Shown piece after piece: positions 62,101-64,000 of a stretch of 64,000 nt of DNA. The stretch is from assembly GCA_964023205.1 (NCBI GenBank), contig OZ026835.1, forward strand, positions 12,916,414-12,980,413. The letters are read 5' to 3'. Each line of letters opens with the position of its first letter. Positions within the stretch are counted from its first letter, which is position 1. A model generated the notes under the pieces. It was not told the origin of the DNA. It ran no database searches and saw only the letters and a program-made list of their open reading frames with translations. The position numbers were made by a program, and so were the translations under genes. The DNA comes from Lutraria lutraria (taxonomy: Eukaryota; Mollusca; Bivalvia; Venerida; Mactridae).

Positions 62101-64000
62101 CAGTTGCTTACAAAGGACGGGAGTCTAGTACTGTTTTTTTTTCAGGAACAATGACTAGGTGAACTGTCTACCTCATGAGGCGTAAAAAACCAATGAAACA
62201 AAATCCTTTATACATAATTATAATGATCGCTTTTCACCTAAGACATAGTCACTTGGGACAGGATTTGTTATTTCTTGACTAACCTTTCTGGAAAACATGA
62301 ATTGTATTTGTGTGGTCTATTCTCTGTGCAATAAATGAATTGTTGTGAATATCGTTATGAAATGCTGTCGTTTTAGGGATGTAAATTATTAAAAGAGAAG
62401 TGTATGTTGAATCTACAAATTGAACGGAACTTGGAAGGAGATCAAAGTCACTCAGTACCCGACATTCGTGTACAGGGATCATTGTCATCTGTACATTGTT
62501 GTCTGGATGTGGCCCAGTATAAACTAATCAGGGGCTTACTGGATCATAATCTGGGTGAAAAGTTTGAGAACTTCAAGAAAGAACTGATGACACACATGCA
62601 AAATCCTAACATTCAGGTACATAATCTAATAATCTTTACTTTGGCCAGAAAAATGGATGTTTTAGATTAAGATTTATATCATGTTTATAAATTCCATCTA
62701 TTGATATGTTTTCTTAAAAGATGCATGTTCTCATTGTATAATTTACTGGACTCTTATATCTTGACACATTATTCATCTAAATAATGCTGGTTGGTCAAAG
62801 AAAAACAACAAACTGTGAAGGATTTAAGTTGTTTACTCACATTTAGTGTACTGGTTGTTTAGGTAGAACAATTTATTACAGTATACAAAACAATATTTAA
62901 CCAGAAATCAATCAATAAACAATTCATTGAAAGCATGTACATGTATATAATTGTCAGATACTTATTGAATATGGTGCTTCTATTTTAGACTGTTTTAAGT
63001 GGTGATGTATGGACAGTGATAGCTATGGCTGTTGACCTTCACAATGTAACTGTAGAACTTTTGACCTCTCACCAAGTTGACCCCAATCATCCAGAGGTCA
63101 GCCTTGCCAAATTAGATTTCATTCGCTCCAGATTGTCATATGAAATGTTTTCTGACCAATCAAAAGAGACCGATTTAGTTTCCAAGGAGATTCTAGCAAG
63201 TGATACTAGATACAGAGGTATGTGATTGTGTTTTGTCTGTTGCTTCTTTGTTTGATATTTGTATGTGATATACAAGTGAATGTTATATTTACTGAAAGAA
63301 TTTTAACTTCAGACTATAATTTGCAAGTCCAGATTTAACATTTTATAAACATTATAGAACACTGTACAGTAGAGCATGACATAATGAATTCATAGAGATC
63401 AGTAGAGCATGACATAATGAATTCATAGGGATCAGTAGAGCATGACATAATGAATTCATAGGGATCAGAATATTCTCTTGTATTGAAATAAAGAAGGGTT
63501 CCACCAGAGAAAATGACTATTTCACTTCATAAAGTTCTGTCTGTGTTCACTATAACCATATTTAGACAACAAACATAATGAATGCATGTAGACTTTGTTA
63601 TAATCAGGTATTATTTTTTATGCCCCTGCCATTTTAAATGGTGGAAGGGCATAAAGTGTCCATCTGTTCAAATTTTGGTTTTCGATGACCAAAAAATATT
63701 CTATGGATTGGTTTCATATTTTACATGAAGGTGTATAATAATAAAATACAGGTCAAGTTTGATTTCATTTAAAATCCAAACATTTTCACAGGAGTAATGG
63801 TCCTTTTTTACTCTCAGCAGGGTATTTGTGTCCTCCCGAAACATTTCTAGTTTATCAATGAATTCAGTGTAAAAATGTTTAATGTCTTGGTTTAAAATTT
63901 TAGATGTTGCTATTAATCAGAGACGGAGCGTATTTGAGAGAATTCTACAACCTACAAAGTTTTCTTCTTCTGATAGTCTTCAACTTGAGTTACATTATAG
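37778..64000 (+). CDS. VPS13D: VPS13D, bridge-like lipid-transfer protein (5' part, 36 exons, runs off window)
   Basis: Exons: 37778-37874, 38110-38187, 38712-38824, 39434-39511, 40427-40507, 41040-41156, 41674-41799, 42086-42136, 43006-43247, 43628-43796, 44358-44459, 44909-45113, 47023-47175, 47461-47636, 47947-48086, 48506-48627, 49290-49381, 49791-49956, 50772-50901, 51233-51364, 51802-51892, 52396-52666, 53047-53212, 53944-54122, 54540-54728, 55389-55525, 56086-56236, 56489-58289, 58715-59019, 59518-59673, 60030-60135, 60626-60806, 61043-61837, 62377-62616, 62989-63217, 63904-64000 (cut). All junctions are GT/AG and in phase, giving about 2,554 residues. The start [20 protein letters not shown] and the blocks [49 protein letters not shown] and [18 protein letters not shown] follow human VPS13D in order. 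VPS13 proteins form a hydrophobic groove that moves lipids between membranes; VPS13D serves ER-mitochondria/peroxisome contacts. The UBA, VAB and C-terminal domains should lie downstream. Confidence 0.95.
38400..38600 (+). other. Intron 2, nothing identified
   Basis: The 0.5 kb intron between exons 2 and 3 has no repeat that I could match elsewhere in the window. An AATACAGGGCTTTCATTAAG segment resembles starts of dispersed mollusc repeats but has no second copy here. Confidence 0.3.
39203..39295. repeat. Direct tandem duplication, ~45-bp unit, intron 3
   Basis: GAGCTGAACTGCAACATGGA followed by ACTGGAGCTAGTTTATCATT occurs twice in immediate succession with no differences seen. A recent slippage or duplication event. 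Confidence 0.9.
40570..40750 (+). repeat. Dispersed repeat shared with 21070-21240
   Basis: Located in intron 5 of VPS13D. Begins TTGACCCTTGAATGGACATT and matches the copy at 21070-21240 in order and orientation (see that entry). Confidence 0.6.
43297..43431. mobile_element. AGTCAAACCTG-family MITE, copy a
   Basis: Starts TACAGTCACACCTGTGTTAG and ends GGGGTTAACTGTA, imperfect inverted ends with TA flanks. Contains AATAAAGGCCACACTGTGGA, shared with the copy at 54166-54346. In intron 9 of VPS13D. Confidence 0.6.
43833..44157 (+). mobile_element. CAAGGTGGGT element, left part
   Basis: Starts TACAGTACACTCAAGGTGGG and shares GTGTCTGGGTGACA, GGTGACCACTGTCA, GCGAATTACGGTGACAAGG and TTTGATCTGAATCAAACACA with 53297-53769. 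Similarity stops near 44157, so the right end is missing or replaced. In intron 10 of VPS13D. Confidence 0.7.
44909..45113 (+). CDS. VPS13D: VPS13D exon 12: [10 protein letters not shown] motif
   Basis: Encodes residues 419-487. The aromatic block [11 protein letters not shown] (residues 444-454) is almost identical to the human protein and is the strongest single family marker in this part. The flanks ([20 protein letters not shown] before, and the Ser/Thr/Pro-rich text after) are of the disordered-linker type. The exon ends in phase 1 and joins the exon at 47023 across a 1.9 kb intron that holds a pogo-type MITE. Confidence 0.9.
46667..46845. mobile_element. pogo/Tigger-like MITE, copy 3 (VPS13D intron 12)
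   Basis: Starts TACAGTAAAACCTCTCCAGA and ends CTACAGAGGTTGTACTGTA with TA flanks; 179 bp. It is the cleanest copy of the family and shares GTAGAGCAACAACCTCT and GGTGTTGCTCTACAGAGG with copy 1. Confidence 0.75.
48700..48764. mobile_element. AGTCAAACCTG-family MITE, right-end fragment b
   Basis: Only the right end is present: GGCCACATTTTGTCTTTCC followed by CACAGGTTTGACTGTA. It matches the right part of copy 54166-54346. In intron 16 of VPS13D. Confidence 0.6.
50583..50747. mobile_element. AGTCAAACCTG-family MITE, rearranged copy c
   Basis: Contains GATGGCCTTTATTCAGTGGT and GGTGGCCTTTATTCAG, two related segments, and ends TAGGTTTGACTGTA. A left end is not clear. In intron 18, just upstream of exon 19. 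Confidence 0.5.
50772..50901 (+). CDS. VPS13D: VPS13D exon 19: candidate phospho-FFAT motif
   Basis: Encodes residues 770-812. It opens with [16 protein letters not shown], aligned with the human segment DEYKTPLATPPNT. In human VPS13D an unconventional phospho-FFAT motif in this area recruits the protein to the ER through VAP. The mollusc version keeps an acidic residue, an aromatic (Phe for Tyr), and a Thr-Pro (residues 774-775) at the position that would be phosphorylated. The motif assignment is by analogy from memory. Confidence 0.75.
51383..51560. mobile_element. pogo/Tigger-like MITE, copy 4, inverted
   Basis: Starts TACAGTGCAACCTCTCCAAA and ends CTGGAGAAGTTGTACTGTA; 178 bp. Its interior is in the opposite orientation to copy 2. 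In intron 20, only 19 bp after the exon 20 splice donor. Confidence 0.7.
52046..52250 (+). repeat. GGTCAAGGTCAC dispersed repeat, copy 1
   Basis: Shares GCTTCCACCTACAAT, GTCAAGGTCACCCTGA/GTGAAGGTCACTTTGA and GCATTGTGTTTT with 59795-59990 in the same order and orientation. Starts with a GTCTGTCTGT run. In intron 21 of VPS13D. Confidence 0.7.
53297..53769. mobile_element. CAAGGTGGGT element, full copy
   Basis: About 473 bp. The right end is the complement of TACAGTACATGCAAGGTGGG-TTTTCCAATTT and the left end reads TTGATGGGTTTTCCAGTTGT, a slightly eroded inverted match. The copy at 43833 retains the intact left end. The interior is rich in GTGACC/GGTGACA runs. Non-coding, in intron 23. Confidence 0.7.
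54166..54346. mobile_element. AGTCAAACCTG-family MITE, full copy d
   Basis: Ends ACAGTCAAACCTGC and CACAGGTTTGACTGT are inverted repeats. Length 181 bp, with AATAAAGGCCACCCTGTGGA and GTCACATTTTGTCTTTCCCA inside. In intron 24. The best reference copy of the family. Confidence 0.7.
55583..55670. mobile_element. AGTCAAACCTG-family MITE, left fragment e
   Basis: Starts TACAGTCAAGTCTGCGAACA and includes AAAATGTGGCCGTTATTGAC; the right end is lost. In intron 26. Confidence 0.55.
56489..58289 (+). CDS. VPS13D: VPS13D exon 28: 1.8 kb exon, ~600 residues
   Basis: Encodes residues 1252-1851 as one open frame, far longer than any other exon in the window (the next is 795 bp). It starts (D)[18 protein letters not shown], aligned with the human STFDMNGSLGCLQLMDLT region, and continues through [67 protein letters not shown] and [10 protein letters not shown], all matching VPS13D in order. 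The end is Pro/His/Gly-rich and probably disordered. The acceptor is TTTTTTTAG and the donor GTATGT. Absence of introns over this length suggests intron loss or an ancestral large exon. Confidence 0.93.
59795..59990 (+). repeat. GGTCAAGGTCAC dispersed repeat, copy 2
   Basis: Partner of 52046-52250 (see there). Begins after TTTTATGCCCTTGTATC. In intron 30 of VPS13D. Confidence 0.7.
61043..61837 (+). CDS. VPS13D: VPS13D exon 33: conserved head plus Ser-rich insert
   Basis: Encodes residues 2102-2366. The first 50 residues ([33 protein letters not shown]) match human VPS13D closely. The middle ([20 protein letters not shown] to [11 protein letters not shown]) is a long Ser/Thr/Pro-rich insert with many SP sites, likely disordered and a phosphorylation target. 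The end ([20 protein letters not shown]) returns to the conserved LLDCVVVDLQDMDIFAAER pattern. Confidence 0.9.
62009..62203 (+). mobile_element. tRNA-derived SINE, degenerate copy
   Basis: B-box-like GTTGGTTCGAGCC, then GCTACCAACCATGTCTCTTT, GGGAGTCTAGTACTG and GAACAATGACTAGGTGAACT, all matching the SINE at 13747-13994. The tRNA-like head is partly deleted. In intron 33 of VPS13D. Confidence 0.75.
63368..63466 (+). repeat. 33-bp tandem repeat, three units
   Basis: AGTAGAGCATGACATAATGA-ATTCATAG(A/G)GATC occurs at 63368, 63401 and 63434 with a single variable base. In intron 35 of VPS13D. Confidence 0.92.
63624..63800 (+). mobile_element. Hairpin-start ATGCCCC element, partial
   Basis: Begins TATGCCCCTGCCATTTTAAA-TGGTGGAAGGGCATA, a stem-loop, followed by a body (GGTTTTCGATGACC, ACAGGTCAAGTTTGATTTCA) typical of dispersed mollusc elements with this kind of start. 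The right end is not evident within the intron. Confidence 0.5.

Overview
The window is animal nuclear DNA from an AT-rich, intron-rich genome, most likely a bivalve or other mollusc. Three things point that way: short exons with GT/AG junctions, tRNA-derived SINEs ending in (CAAA)n, and many small dispersed elements of kinds common in molluscan genomes (hairpin-ended elements with tandem cores, and elements containing GGTCAAGGTCAC-type tracts). The species call is inference from sequence style only.

Layout. (1) 1.39-15.37 kb, plus strand: a complete 19-exon gene for a GCFC-domain nuclear protein of the PAXBP1/GCFC2 family. All splice phases close and give an 820-residue protein. (2) 17.77-19.10 kb, minus strand: a two-exon gene for a 363-residue coiled-coil protein that I do not recognise; it converges on the PAXBP1-like gene. 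(3) 19.1-37.7 kb: gene-free DNA holding SINE copies, hairpin elements, two head-to-tail copies of a ~2.4 kb element with long inverted arms (29.75-34.54 kb), each carrying a different nested insertion, and a 1.03 kb mariner-type relic. (4) 37.78 kb to the window edge, plus strand: the first 36 coding exons (about 2,554 residues) of a VPS13D orthologue, a bridge-like lipid-transfer protein of ER-mitochondria/peroxisome contacts. The gene runs off the window.

The three genes have no evident functional link: spliceosome/transcription-associated, unknown (possibly cytoskeletal), and lipid transport. No operon, CRISPR array, phage or toxin system is present. Most of the unexplained structure is transposable-element biology. 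The notable items are a TGT...ACA element with apparent CCGG target duplication, an internal GAAAACGTTTTC minisatellite and a matching empty site in the neighbouring copy; several TA-flanked MITE families shared between the introns of both large genes; and a conserved candidate phospho-FFAT motif in the VPS13D protein.

Exon models were built by hand from reading frame, splice consensus and remembered family similarity. No alignment or transcript data were available.
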